NCBI RefSeq assembly: GCF_020523795.1
Contig: NZ_JAJALI010000011.1
Span: 62,001-126,000 of the forward strand
Length of the DNA stretch: 64,000 bases
Source of the DNA: Ancylobacter sp. Lp-2
GTDB lineage: Bacteria; Pseudomonadota; Alphaproteobacteria; Rhizobiales; Xanthobacteraceae
Reading direction: 5' to 3'
Shown here: piece after piece, positions 18,715 to 27,890 of the stretch
Layout of the letters: each line of letters begins with the position of its first letter
Numbering within the stretch: the stretch's first letter is position 1
Position numbers and translations under genes: made by a program
Notes under the pieces: model-generated
Told to the model about the DNA's origin: nothing
What the model saw: the letters and a program-made list of their open reading frames with translations, nothing else
Databases searched by the model: none

Positions 18715-21570
18715 CTATCTCGGCTCGGGATGCGTGGTGATCGACACGCCCTTGATCGCGTGTCGAGCGTTGCGATAATCCGGCTTGGCATGGCCCTCGC
18801 CGAAGGTGGCGGCGATCTCACCCAACCGCTCGACGAAGAGGCGTGCCTGCGGCCTTAGCCCGACCGCCGTCGTGGCAACGCGCAGCGCCCAAGAACGCAG
18901 GCCGGTGCGTTGGGCGATCCGCCAGGCCTCATCGAGGTCGTCCATCGCTTCATCCGCCGACATCGGCGCGACGATGTCGGCGCGAATGCGCAGCAGTTCC
19001 GGCAGGATCCACCCTTCGCCGCTTGCACGGCAAAAGCCGATCGCCTCGTCGACACGGGAGAGCGCCTCCGCCCCGCGTCCGAGCCCATGAAGCGCTTGTG
19101 CGTGATGGCCGAGGAACATCGCCCGTCGGATCGGCCAGCGCGTCCGTTCCAGCGCCTCGATTCCCGCGGCCAGATCTTCGGCAGCCGGTGCGAAATCGCC
19201 CTTCAGCAGATGGAGAGATCCGCGATAGCACCGATGCCAGGCCCGCCACGGCCCGAAAGGATAACGGCTTGAAACATCGGCCAGCACCTCCAGCCGCTCG
19301 GCCAACGCCTCGGTCTCCCCGCAGTAGAAGGCAACCGGGCAGCCGGAATCGACGAGGTTGAGCGCCAACGTTGTGGCATGGCCGTGGGCGCGGGCGTCGA
19401 TCGTGTTACGAGCTGCGAGCGCGGAGGCCTGATCCGGCAAGCCGAGCAAATAAAGGGTTGCCGAATAGAAGGCTCGCCCGTTCAACTGCTGATCGTACTG
19501 CATGCGGACGATGGCGTTGGCGGTGGTGACGCCGCCGAGCGCTGCCTCGAATGCCGTTCGTGCCTCCTCAACGCGACCGAGGAACATCAGCGAAATGCCG
19601 GTGAGGCGATGGGCGATGACGAGATCGGTTGCTTCCGAGGTCCCACCGGCCGAGCGCGCCAGTTCGGCGAAGACCTCGGCCAATTCCAGCGAAGAGACGT
19701 ATCGACCGGAACAGAACTCGACCAGCCACAGAGCCCAGTTCGCGCGGAGCTGCAGGTCGATGCTGCCGGTCTCCCGCGCAATCCGGCAGGCGGTTCGCAA
19801 GGGCTCTTCGGCCTCCGAGCCCGGTCCGATGGTGTAGATCAGAGATGTGCCCAGCGTCGTCAGCAGCGACACCTCGCGAGCGGCGTCGAGCGGCAGGCCC
19901 TCGTCAAGACTCGCCACCGCGCGTTCGAAACGTGCGCGACATTCATTCACCAGAGACAGTTGGAACCACAGCACCGCGGAAGAGATGGTTATCGCGGCCC
20001 CGATCTCCCGGTCGCCCTTCGGCCCGAAACACCAGTCGAGTGCGGCGCGTACGTTGTCGAGCTGTCCGGCGTAGGTGGCGAGCCACTCTTCAGGGCGCGC
20101 GCGTGGCCATTCCTGCTCGGCGGCGGCGGCGAGCTCCTTGACCAGCAGGGCGTGGCGGCGGCTCAGTCGCTCGAAGGAGCCGCTCTGCCTAAGCTTCTCC
20201 AGCGCATAGGCGCGGGTGATTTCCAGAAGGCGATAGCGGGGCAGCGCCTGCGAGAAATCCGCGGCGATCAGCGATTTCGACACGAGACTGGTGAGATTCT
20301 CGATGGTCTCCCAACTCGCTTCCTCGATGGCGGCGACCTTGCTAGCGGCGTCGAGCGAAAAATGTCCGGCGAAGACGGCCAGTCGGCAGAGCGTGGTCTG
20401 CTCGCCGGGGCTGAGATGATCGTAACTCCAGCTCAGCGTCGCCTGCAGCGTCTGGTGGCGCGGAAGCGCGGTGCGCCGGCCGGCGACCAGAAGGCGAAAC
20501 ACGTCGTCCAGCCGCTGGGCCAGTTCCTTGATCCCGAAGGCGTCGACCCGCCCGGCCGCGAGCTCGATGGCGAGGGGAAACCCGTCGAGGCGGCGACAAA
20601 TGCCGACGATGACCGATACCTCTTCCGACGTCGGCTGGTAACTGCCCAACGTCGCCGCCGCGCGCTCCACGAACAACCGCACCGACGGGAAGGCGAGGGC
20701 ATCGGCCCCCGGGGAGCCTTCGCGCGGCGGCACTTCCAGCCCTGCCAGTCGGAAGACGTGTTCGCCTTTGGCCCGCAACGGCTCACGGCTGGTAACGAGC
20801 AGACGCAGCTCCGGATTCGCGTTGAGCACGAGCTCGGCAAGCGTCGCGGCTGCCGCCGCCACCTGCTCGCAATTGTCGAGGATGAGCAGCCCCCGCTCTA
20901 CCGGCAGTCGCTCGGCGAGTTGCACGGGTCCGGATCCCAACGTCATGCCGATGGCAGAGGCCACCGTGTTTTCCACCAGCGCCGGATCGCTGATCTGCGC
21001 GAGTTCGACCAGGACGACGGCATCCGGAACGGGGCCTGCGTCCGGTGCCAGTGCGGCACGCGCCGCATCGAGCGCCACCGTCGTTTTGCCGACGCCGCCG
21101 GCACCGACCACGCTCACGAAGCGATGGCGGGCGAGCTCCTCGCGGATCACCGTTACGGCGGCTTCGCGTCCCAGTACCGGGGTGAGGTTGAGAGGCAGGT
21201 TCTGCCGGATCGAGGGGACGTGTGCGGTGTCGCGGTCGGCAATGTCGGTGAAGGTGACATCGGCGATGAAGCTGTAGCCGCGGCGGGCGATATTGGCGAT
21301 GTAGTGCCGTCCGTCCTGACCGTCACCGAGCACGCGACGCAGCGCCGTCATCTGCACCCGCAGATTGGCTTCCTCCACGAACAGGTCAGGCCAGGCGCTC
21401 GCCAGCAGTTCCTGCTTGGTGACCACCTCGCCGGCGCGTCCCACCAGCGTTACCAGCAGTTCGAGCGCGCGGCCGCCCATGGGGACGACGCCGCCGTCCT
21501 TCAACAATTGCTTCGAGGCGAGGGAGAGGCGGAACGGGCCAAAGAGAGCGGCACGTGAGGCGGGTTTCAT
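18715..21570 (-). CDS. Large winged-helix / P-loop ATPase / TPR transcriptional regulator
   Basis: 951 residues. Residues 8-105 are an OmpR/PhoB-type winged helix (GPFRLSLASKQLL, GGRALELLVTLV, YIANIARRGYSFIA). Residues 130-480 form a signal-transduction ATPase: P-loop VGAGGVGKTT at 155-164, Walker B LLILDNCEQV, and the sensor-like LPLRLLVTSREPLRAKGE segment. The last 400 residues are TPR-like helices. Such proteins are ATP-dependent switches in the STAND class. It is divergent from an MFS transporter, which is its most likely target. Inducer unknown. Confidence 0.85.
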   Translation of the reverse strand: MKPASRAALFGPFRLSLASKQLLKDGGVVPMGGRALELLVTLVGRAGEVVTKQELLASAWPDLFVEEANLRVQMTALRRVLGDGQDGRHYIANIARRGYSFIADVTFTDIADRDTAHVPSIRQNLPLNLTPVLGREAAVTVIREELARHRFVSVVGAGGVGKTTVALDAARAALAPDAGPVPDAVVLVELAQISDPALVENTVASAIGMTLGSGPVQLAERLPVERGLLILDNCEQVAAAAATLAELVLNANPELRLLVTSREPLRAKGEHVFRLAGLEVPPREGSPGADALAFPSVRLFVERAAATLGSYQPTSEEVSVIVGICRRLDGFPLAIELAAGRVDAFGIKELAQRLDDVFRLLVAGRRTALPRHQTLQATLSWSYDHLSPGEQTTLCRLAVFAGHFSLDAASKVAAIEEASWETIENLTSLVSKSLIAADFSQALPRYRLLEITRAYALEKLRQSGSFERLSRRHALLVKELAAAAEQEWPRARPEEWLATYAGQLDNVRAALDWCFGPKGDREIGAAITISSAVLWFQLSLVNECRARFERAVASLDEGLPLDAAREVSLLTTLGTSLIYTIGPGSEAEEPLRTACRIARETGSIDLQLRANWALWLVEFCSGRYVSSLELAEVFAELARSAGGTSEATDLVIAHRLTGISLMFLGRVEEARTAFEAALGGVTTANAIVRMQYDQQLNGRAFYSATLYLLGLPDQASALAARNTIDARAHGHATTLALNLVDSGCPVAFYCGETEALAERLEVLADVSSRYPFGPWRAWHRCYRGSLHLLKGDFAPAAEDLAAGIEALERTRWPIRRAMFLGHHAQALHGLGRGAEALSRVDEAIGFCRASGEGWILPELLRIRADIVAPMSADEAMDDLDEAWRIAQRTGLRSWALRVATTAVGLRPQARLFVERLGEIAATFGEGHAKPDYRNARHAIKGVSITTHPEPR

Positions 21571-21709
21571 GAAGGATCCGGGGGACGTCTATTCGGCCAT
21601 CGCGTCCTCGATCATAATGCGTATAGACATATCCTGAAAAGAGAACCACTCATCAATTTTCCCCAGCGATGGCAACGGGTTCTATGGACGTAAGGGAACG
21701 GCGGCTTTC

Positions 21710-22885
21710 ATGAGAAAGATCCCTTCCGCAGCGGCGGTGCAGGTGGAGCCGCGACCGGGCGGACTGCGGGTTGCCGTGCTGCTGGCGCTGCTTGCCATGG
21801 CGGGGCCGCTCTATATCGACATCATGCCTTCCATCGTGGCCGCGCTGCGCACCGAATATGGCCTGAGCGCTGCGCAGGCCGGGTTTGTCGCGGCCAGCAA
21901 CGGCTATGGTTCGACGCTCGGGGCATTGCTCGCTTTGTTCATCGTGTCGCGCGTGCCTTGGCGACCTCTGGCGACCTCTCTGCTCATCTGTCTCGTTGCG
22001 GCCGACATCGCCACCACCATGGTGCGCAGCTATGAAGTGCTGGTGGCCGTACGTGCCGGCCATGGCGTGGTCGGCGGGTTGCTGGTCGGCCTCTGCTACG
22101 GATTGATTGCCCGCACCGCCGACCCGCGCCAGGGGTTCGGCATCCTTTTCATGTTCCATTTCGGCTTCGGTGGCCTAGGGGTGGTCGCGTCCACCTTTCT
22201 CGCGCCTTACATGACACATGGCGTCGTTTTCCTGGTGCTCGCTGTCTTCGGACTGCTCGCGCTCCTGGTGGTGCCGCAGCTGCCGGCATTTCGACAGGAG
22301 GCCAGGTCGGACAAGGCGCCTGATGGCGGTGGCCGGCTTCCCGCGCGCAATCTCATGCGGATCGGCGCACTGTTCCTGTTTCAGGCCGCCAATCTTGGAC
22401 TTGGTGCCTTTCTGATCGGCATCGGCTCCGATTTTGGTCACGCGGCGGGCTTTTCCGGTGCGGCGGTCGGCTTCGGCTTGTGGGCGGGCGTACCCGGAGC
22501 CCTGGCCATGCTGATGCTGAGCCGCTCCTTCGGCTGGCGCCCGATGGTGCCGATCGTGCTAGCGGCCGGCTTCAGCAAGGTACTGGTCGGGTTCGGGCAG
22601 GATCCGGCCATGTTCGCCATCGCCGTCGCGGCGGTGTTCCTCACCATGGCGATGGCGCTGCCCTATGCCTTCGCGCTCTGTGCCGAGGGGGACGGCACTG
22701 GTCGCTCGGCCGTGCTGGCCGGGTTTGCCTCCAAGCTCGGATTGTCCACTGGCCCCGCGGTTGGCGGCCTCGTCTATTCGTTGGGTCCCGAAGCGCTGAT
22801 TGCCACCGCCATCGCTGCCGTGGTGGCAGCCTCCATTCTGTTCGCCCTGTCGCTGCGACCGCAAACAAGGCGACAGCTGGCCTGA
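21710..22885 (+). CDS. Major facilitator superfamily transporter
   Basis: 391 residues with about twelve hydrophobic segments. The N-terminal half begins VAVLLALLAMAGPLYIDIMPSIVAALR and has a degenerate loop 2-3 (LALFIVSRVPWRPLAT). The fold is that of sugar/drug antiporter-like MFS proteins; the substrate is not identifiable. The 139-base divergent gap with the large STAND-type regulator suggests control by that regulator. No partner efflux genes are present. Confidence 0.85.
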   Translation: MRKIPSAAAVQVEPRPGGLRVAVLLALLAMAGPLYIDIMPSIVAALRTEYGLSAAQAGFVAASNGYGSTLGALLALFIVSRVPWRPLATSLLICLVAADIATTMVRSYEVLVAVRAGHGVVGGLLVGLCYGLIARTADPRQGFGILFMFHFGFGGLGVVASTFLAPYMTHGVVFLVLAVFGLLALLVVPQLPAFRQEARSDKAPDGGGRLPARNLMRIGALFLFQAANLGLGAFLIGIGSDFGHAAGFSGAAVGFGLWAGVPGALAMLMLSRSFGWRPMVPIVLAAGFSKVLVGFGQDPAMFAIAVAAVFLTMAMALPYAFALCAEGDGTGRSAVLAGFASKLGLSTGPAVGGLVYSLGPEALIATAIAAVVAASILFALSLRPQTRRQLA

Positions 22886-22971
22886 CGGAGATTTTGCAGT
22901 TTTTTGCACCTTCGCGCGCTCCGCATCGGCTAACTCATAGGTGCCACCCGGATGGTGGCGGGAGAATTGCC

Positions 22972-23472
22972 GTGGCCGGAGCGATGGGAATGCACGCGAA
23001 ACATCCCTTGGATGGCGAGGGGGGTGCCTCGCTCGACCCGTGCGAATTCGAGCTCATTCGCCAAGCGATGGCCGAAGCTCTCGGCAGCGGCGAGGACTGT
23101 GAGATCGAGCAGATGGTGCGCCTGCGCACGGTGTTGCCGGTACGCAGGCGCGTTCAGGTTCGACTGGAGCGCGATGCCAACGACAAGATCGCCGCGGTGC
23201 GGATCACCATCGAACGTGACGGCGAGCCGACGGCAGCCTGGACGTTGGGCCCGGCTCACCCTGCGACCGGTGATGACACCGTTTCAGCGATGGTCGAGGC
23301 CATCAACGCCTTCACGGCCGTAGTGCTGCATGCCGAGGCGGTGAAGCGGCAGATCGAGCGCAATCAGCTGGCGGATGTTTCCGGCTCGATGGAACACATC
23401 CTCTCCAACGTCCACCGGGCCTGGCAGCATGTCGGAGGCCTGTGCCGGGAACGCGCGGTATCCGCCTCCTAG
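22972..23472 (+). CDS. Hypothetical protein, no recognised family
   Basis: 166 residues from a GTG at 22972 with GGGAGA seven bases upstream; an ATG at 22984 would remove four residues. The sequence is hydrophilic and helical, without signal peptide or membrane segment. It has an alternating charged centre (VRRRVQVRLERDANDKIAAVRITIERDGEPTA split over two strands) and a C-terminal helix (NAFTAVVLHAEAVKRQIERNQ). It starts 86 bases after the MFS gene and may be co-transcribed. I do not recognise it. Confidence 0.55.
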   Translation: MAGAMGMHAKHPLDGEGGASLDPCEFELIRQAMAEALGSGEDCEIEQMVRLRTVLPVRRRVQVRLERDANDKIAAVRITIERDGEPTAAWTLGPAHPATGDDTVSAMVEAINAFTAVVLHAEAVKRQIERNQLADVSGSMEHILSNVHRAWQHVGGLCRERAVSAS

Positions 23473-23548
23473 CCGAGGCGAGGTGGCGTGGGCCATTCCG
23501 GCGCGGCTCTAAGCCTTGGCGTCGCGCGATTCATGCAAGGAGCTATTG

Positions 23549-23588
23549 CCGGCAACCAGGCATGACGAGCATGCAACCTGGCTGCCGG
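23549..23588. terminator. Bidirectional terminator-like hairpin between convergent genes
   Basis: CCGGCAACCAGG (23549-23560) pairs with CCTGGCTGCCGG (23577-23588) at 11 of 12 positions around a 16-base loop that itself carries CATG repeats. It lies between the stops at 23472 (plus) and 23639 (minus). Confidence 0.6.
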
Positions 23589-23638
23589 GGTTCGACGTCA
23601 GGCGGCACTGACCGCCGTTGCGAGGCGTCGCGGCGGCC

Positions 23639-24415
23639 TTATGCGCCGAACGCCTTCGCTAGGGCATCGGCGATATCGGGTACGACCTGTTCCAGCACGG
23701 CCTTCCCCTTTTCCGCCGAAGCCGATTTGGCCGAGGACAGCACGCCGGTGGGCGGAATTGGCCGGGTGTCGAACGGGTAGATGTCGTAGGGCGGGAAATC
23801 GGCCGCCGGGTCGTCGGGGATGCGGTCCTGCCGGACGAGATCCGGCCGGATATGCAGCATGACCGAGGTTTCCATCACCGCCGCGTGCTCCAGCTCCCAG
23901 CTCGGAAAGCCGTCGGGGAACAGCACCTTCTCCGTCGCCTTGGTGATGAACTCCCAGTAGCCGAGCTTGATGATCTGCACATCCGTACGGCCGAGCATCG
24001 CCTGGTCGCGAAGCGCGAGGTCGGCCGCCTCGACGAGGAACCACTGGTTCTCCATGTGGCCGTCGAACAGCACGATGCGGCGCGCGCCATGGCGCACCAG
24101 TTCGTTGACGACATTGCGCACGAGGCCGATCAGCACGCCGGCATCGAGGCTCAGCGTGCCGGGGAAGTGGTTGCCACCGCCGGATTTCGGCTGCGACTTG
24201 TAGCCATAGGCGACCGGCGGGGCGACGAGGCCCCCGACGCGCCCGGCGACCTCGACGGCGATCGCCTGCGGCAGCAGCGTATCGGTGGCGAGGGGCAAAT
24301 GCGGGCCGTGCTGCTCCACCGAGCCGATGGGCAGGAACACGATCGGGTTCGCCTTGATCCGCTCGGCGAAATCGTACCAGGTCAGGTCGGCGAGGAGAGG
24401 GGTGGGCGTGCTCAT
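23639..24415 (-). CDS. Creatininase family amidohydrolase
   Basis: 258 residues from the ATG at 24415. The metal-site motif GSVEQHGPHLPLATDTLLP near residue 35 and the downstream NHFPGTLSLD and LFDGHMENQ segments are typical of the creatininase/formamide hydrolase fold, which opens cyclic amides or hydrolyses formamides using two divalent metals. Two bases separate it from the amidohydrolase stop upstream, so they are co-translated in effect. It is last in the polyamine-type transporter operon. Actual substrate unknown: creatinine, a dihydropyrimidine-type lactam, or a formylated amine are options. Confidence 0.88.
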   Translation of the reverse strand: MSTPTPLLADLTWYDFAERIKANPIVFLPIGSVEQHGPHLPLATDTLLPQAIAVEVAGRVGGLVAPPVAYGYKSQPKSGGGNHFPGTLSLDAGVLIGLVRNVVNELVRHGARRIVLFDGHMENQWFLVEAADLALRDQAMLGRTDVQIIKLGYWEFITKATEKVLFPDGFPSWELEHAAVMETSVMLHIRPDLVRQDRIPDDPAADFPPYDIYPFDTRPIPPTGVLSSAKSASAEKGKAVLEQVVPDIADALAKAFGA

Positions 24416-24417
24416 GA

Positions 24418-25953
24418 TCAGAAGTTCCCCGCCGGGCTGGCCGGCCACATATCGCTGTTGCCGATGAGCCGGTGCACCCCGATGTCGATCTGGTTGCAGC
24501 GGCGGTGAATGGCGTCGAAGGCCGGCTCGAAGGCCCGGTTCGTGGCCTCGACGCCCGAATGGTAGGTGTTGAAGGCCGGCATCGCCGCCTGCAATTCGGC
24601 GAGCAGCGCCTCCTCGTCGATCTTGGTCAGGCGGCCGTTCTCGACGACGATCTCGCCGTTCACCATCACCTTCTCGATGGAGGAGCCGTTCTCGCAATAG
24701 ACGAGGTGGTTGAGGATGTCGTTGCGCGGCGTGAAGCTCACCGTGTTGAGGTTGATGACGAGCAGATCCGCCTTCTTGCCGGCCTCCAGCGAGCCGGTCT
24801 CGTGGCCGATCAGCGCGCTCTTCGCGCCGGCCAGCGTGCAGGCGTTGAGCACTTCGGCGGCGCTGACCCACTTGGTGTAGTCCGGCGTCGTCACCTTGTG
24901 GATCAGGCCGCAGGCATGCATCACGTCGAACATACGCGGCGTGTCGTTGGAGCAGATGCCGTCCGAGCCGAGCGCGACATTGACGCCGGCGTCGAGCAAC
25001 TGGCGCACCGGGGCGACGCCAGCGCCGAGCTTCTGGTTCGAGATGGTGTTGTGGACGATGGAGACTCCCGCCTCGCCCATCAGCGCGATGTCGTCCGGCG
25101 TCACCCAGATTGAATGGGCGATGGTGGTACCGGAATGCATGAGGCCGAGATCGGCCATGTAGCGCATCAGCGTCTTGCCGTAATTGGCCGGGCCGGTGAC
25201 GCCTTGCACCTTCGTCTCGACGATGTGGGTGTGGAACGGCACCTTCCATTCCAGCGCCAGCTCGTTGGCCGCCTGCATCAGCTCCGGCGTGCAGCGCTGC
25301 GGCGCCGAGGGGGCGACCATGAAGCGGATACGCCCGGAACGGCCGTGGAAGGCGGCGTAGGCCTCCTTGGCGAAGTCGATATATTCGGCGGTCGTCGGTA
25401 CGCCGAGCTTGGCGACCTCGGCCTGCAGATCGGCCGGGACGTGCTCGCGCGAGAACGGGATGGAATCGAGGAAGTCCCGGTCCATCACATGGCCGGAGAC
25501 GGTGGCGCGGATGCCGGCATCGTCATAGGCCTGCACGGCGGCGCCGAGTTGGGCGAGCGACTGGCGGGGCGCCTCGAAGATGTCGTCGGTGAGGCAGGTC
25601 ACACCGGTCTTCAGCGACTCGATGGCGACCACCATGGAGCGCAAATAGATCATCCGCTCGGCGAGCGCCTTCGCCCCGAGGATCGGATAGGAATAGAGCA
25701 TCCACAGTTCGAGTGGCAGGTTGTCGTAGCGCCCCTTGAACAGCGCCTCGCCGGAATGCAGGTGGGCGTTGACGAGGCCCGGCATCACCAGCTTGCCGGC
25801 GCCCTCGATGATCGTGGCGCCGTCCGGCACCGGCAGGTCCGGGCCGATCGCCGCGACGCGGTCGCCTTCGATGAGGATGTCACCGGTGAAGGGCGTGCTG
25901 CCGGACGCACCGCCCATGGCGAGCACGGTGGCGCCGCGGATGAAGATCGACAT
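24418..25953 (-). CDS. Metal-dependent amidohydrolase (TRZ/ATZ, nucleobase/SAH deaminase group)
   Basis: 511 residues. Metal ligands of the amidohydrolase fold are visible: HLH in GLVNAHLHSGEAL, His in PFHTHIVETK, His in TIAHSIWVT, and Asp in ALGSDGICSND. The N- and C-terminal beta-sandwich is intact (ADLLVINLNTVSFTP). Relatives deaminate or dechlorinate purines, triazines, SAH or 5-methylthioadenosine. Slightly longer than typical (about 450-480), with a 40-residue C-terminal tail. Preceded by GGAG at 25953 and followed after 2 bases by the creatininase gene; substrate probably delivered by the adjacent ABC importer. Confidence 0.88.
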   Translation of the reverse strand: MSIFIRGATVLAMGGASGSTPFTGDILIEGDRVAAIGPDLPVPDGATIIEGAGKLVMPGLVNAHLHSGEALFKGRYDNLPLELWMLYSYPILGAKALAERMIYLRSMVVAIESLKTGVTCLTDDIFEAPRQSLAQLGAAVQAYDDAGIRATVSGHVMDRDFLDSIPFSREHVPADLQAEVAKLGVPTTAEYIDFAKEAYAAFHGRSGRIRFMVAPSAPQRCTPELMQAANELALEWKVPFHTHIVETKVQGVTGPANYGKTLMRYMADLGLMHSGTTIAHSIWVTPDDIALMGEAGVSIVHNTISNQKLGAGVAPVRQLLDAGVNVALGSDGICSNDTPRMFDVMHACGLIHKVTTPDYTKWVSAAEVLNACTLAGAKSALIGHETGSLEAGKKADLLVINLNTVSFTPRNDILNHLVYCENGSSIEKVMVNGEIVVENGRLTKIDEEALLAELQAAMPAFNTYHSGVEATNRAFEPAFDAIHRRCNQIDIGVHRLIGNSDMWPASPAGNF

Positions 25954-25986
25954 CGGATCACTCCATGAAACAACTGAAAGGTGGTG

Positions 25987-27084
25987 TCAGGCCGGCAGGA
26001 AGTAGCCTTCGTCCTGCGACCAGCGGGCGATCACGGCCTGACCGGGATTGAGAGGGGTATCTTCGATCTGATGCAGCGACCGCTGCACGCTCAGTTCGGC
26101 GCCGCCCGCGGTTTCCAGGAAGACGGTGGCAGAGGAGCCGACGACTTCCATCGTCACCACCCGAGCCTCGATCTCGTTGCCGGTGCCCGTACGGGTCGCG
26201 GCGATGTCGATGCGGTCGGCCGCGACCACCAGTGTGACCGACGCTCCCTCGCCGATCGCCGGGTCGGGCGGAAGCGGCGCGAGCGCCGAGCCGAACGGCC
26301 CGTCTATGCGCAGCGACCCGCTGCTGGCGCGCGAGGCCTTGCCGGCAAACAGGTTATTGCCGCCGACGAATTCGGCGACGAAGCGATTGGCGGCGCGGCG
26401 GTAGATGGCGCGCGGCGCGCCGATCTGCTGCACCCGTCCCTCGCTCATGATCACCACGCGGTCGGCCATGGCGAAGGCTTCCGAATGGCTGTGCGTCACG
26501 CAGACGAAGGTGATGCCGAGCTCGCGATGCAGCCGCACCAGTTCCGACTGCATGCGCACCCGCAGATGCGGGTCGAGGGCGGAGAGCGGCTCATCGAGCA
26601 GCAGCATGTCGGGTTCGAGGGCGAGCGCGCGCGCGAGCGCGACGCGCTGGCGCTGGCCGCCGGAGAGTTGGTCGACGCTGCGCTCGGCAAAGCCGGCAAT
26701 GCCGAGCCGCTCCATCCATTCCATCGCCTTCTTGCGGCGCTCGGCGGCGGGCAGGCCGCGTTGCTTCAGGCCGAATTCGACGTTCTTCACCACCGAGAGG
26801 AAGGGGAACAGCGCGTAGTTCTGCCAGACCAGCGGCGCGTCGCGCTCCCAGGGGGCGTCCTCATTGATGCGGCGCCCCCACAGGCGCAGTTCGCCCTCGC
26901 TCGGCGTGTCGAGCCCGGCGATCATGCGCAGCGTCGTGGTCTTACCGCAGCCCGACGGACCCATCAGCGCGATGAACTCGCCCTTCTCGATGTTGAAGGA
27001 GACCTCGGCGACCGCGACCGTGTCGCCGTAGCGCTTGGCCACGCGGTCGATCTCCAGCATCGGTCCGGCTTTGGTTCCGGTCAT
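25987..27084 (-). CDS. Polyamine-type ABC transporter ATP-binding protein (PotA-like)
   Basis: 365 residues from the ATG at 27084, which has AAGGAAG upstream. Walker A GPSGCGKTTTLR, Q-loop VWQNYALFPFLSV, signature [15 protein letters not shown], Walker B LLLDEPLSALDPHL, H-loop VTHSHSEAFAMAD, and a C-terminal TOBE domain (RIDIAATRTGTGNEIEARV). The family drives import of putrescine, spermidine, thiamine-like or other cationic solutes. Two bases follow the preceding permease stop. Confidence 0.9.
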   Translation of the reverse strand: MTGTKAGPMLEIDRVAKRYGDTVAVAEVSFNIEKGEFIALMGPSGCGKTTTLRMIAGLDTPSEGELRLWGRRINEDAPWERDAPLVWQNYALFPFLSVVKNVEFGLKQRGLPAAERRKKAMEWMERLGIAGFAERSVDQLSGGQRQRVALARALALEPDMLLLDEPLSALDPHLRVRMQSELVRLHRELGITFVCVTHSHSEAFAMADRVVIMSEGRVQQIGAPRAIYRRAANRFVAEFVGGNNLFAGKASRASSGSLRIDGPFGSALAPLPPDPAIGEGASVTLVVAADRIDIAATRTGTGNEIEARVVTMEVVGSSATVFLETAGGAELSVQRSLHQIEDTPLNPGQAVIARWSQDEGYFLPA

Positions 27085-27086
27085 GG

Positions 27087-27890
27087 TCAGGCTTCCTTGC
27101 TGCGGCGGCCGAGGCGCCGGCCGATCAGGATCTGGGCGACGACGACCAGCGTCATCGAGACGATGAACACGATGGCGCCGATGGCGTTGATGCGCGGCGA
27201 CACCTGCCCCTGCAGCATGGCGAGCACCCGCACCGGCAGCGTCTCGTTCACCCCCGACACGAACCAGGCGATCATGAACTCGTCGAAGGAGACGGCGGCG
27301 GTGAGGAACACCGAGGCGAGGATGGCCGGCAGGCAGAACGGCATCACCACGCCGGTCATCGTGGCCCAAGGCGTGGCGCCGAGGTTCCAGGCGGCGCGCT
27401 CGATGCCGGGATCGAGGTCGGCGAGCCGCATGCGGATGAGCGCCATGGCGAAGGGCGCCGCCAGCACCACATGGCCGACGGTGACGCCGGTGAGCGTGCC
27501 CGACAGTCCTACCCGCCCCTCGAAGGTGAGCATGGCGACGCCGAGGATCACCACCGGCACGGTCGGCGGCATGGCGACGAGCGCCGTATAGGCCATCTTG
27601 CCGAAGAAGCGGTAGCGGTAATCGACATAGGCGGCGGCGAAGCCGAGGAAGGTCGCCAGCACCGAGGTGGCGCCGGCGACGATCAGGCTGTTGATCAGGC
27701 CGCGCTGGACCGAGGCATCGGCGAAGATCGCCTCATACCATTGCAGGCTGAAGCCGCCCCAGGGCAGGCTGGGGAAGCGGTCGGCGTTGAAGGAGAACAC
27801 GATCGTCGAGACGATCGGCGCGAAGATGAAGGCGAAGACCAGCGCGGTCCAGATGAGGAGCGCCCCGCGGCGCAGCAGGCCGGCGTTCAT
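27087..27890 (-). CDS. Polyamine-type ABC transporter permease (PotC-like)
   Basis: 267 residues from the ATG at 27890, which overlaps the stop of the preceding permease (ATGA at 27887-27890). Six membrane segments; EAA loop GIERAAWNLGATPWATMTGV. The N-terminal FAFIFAPIVSTIVFSFNADR is the usual PotC/YdcV start. The frame stays open to 28925, but that part is a shadow of the upstream permease. Confidence 0.9.
   Translation of the reverse strand: MNAGLLRRGALLIWTALVFAFIFAPIVSTIVFSFNADRFPSLPWGGFSLQWYEAIFADASVQRGLINSLIVAGATSVLATFLGFAAAYVDYRYRFFGKMAYTALVAMPPTVPVVILGVAMLTFEGRVGLSGTLTGVTVGHVVLAAPFAMALIRMRLADLDPGIERAAWNLGATPWATMTGVVMPFCLPAILASVFLTAAVSFDEFMIAWFVSGVNETLPVRVLAMLQGQVSPRINAIGAIVFIVSMTLVVVAQILIGRRLGRRSKEA

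Noticed and set aside
22480-22971. In-frame upstream extension of the unknown 166-residue protein
   Set aside because: It lies within the MFS gene in another frame and has shadow-like composition; a GTG with ribosome site at 22972 is the better start.
24416-25249. Upstream extension of the creatininase frame
   Set aside because: It runs inside the amidohydrolase gene in another frame; the creatininase fold begins at the ATG at 24415.
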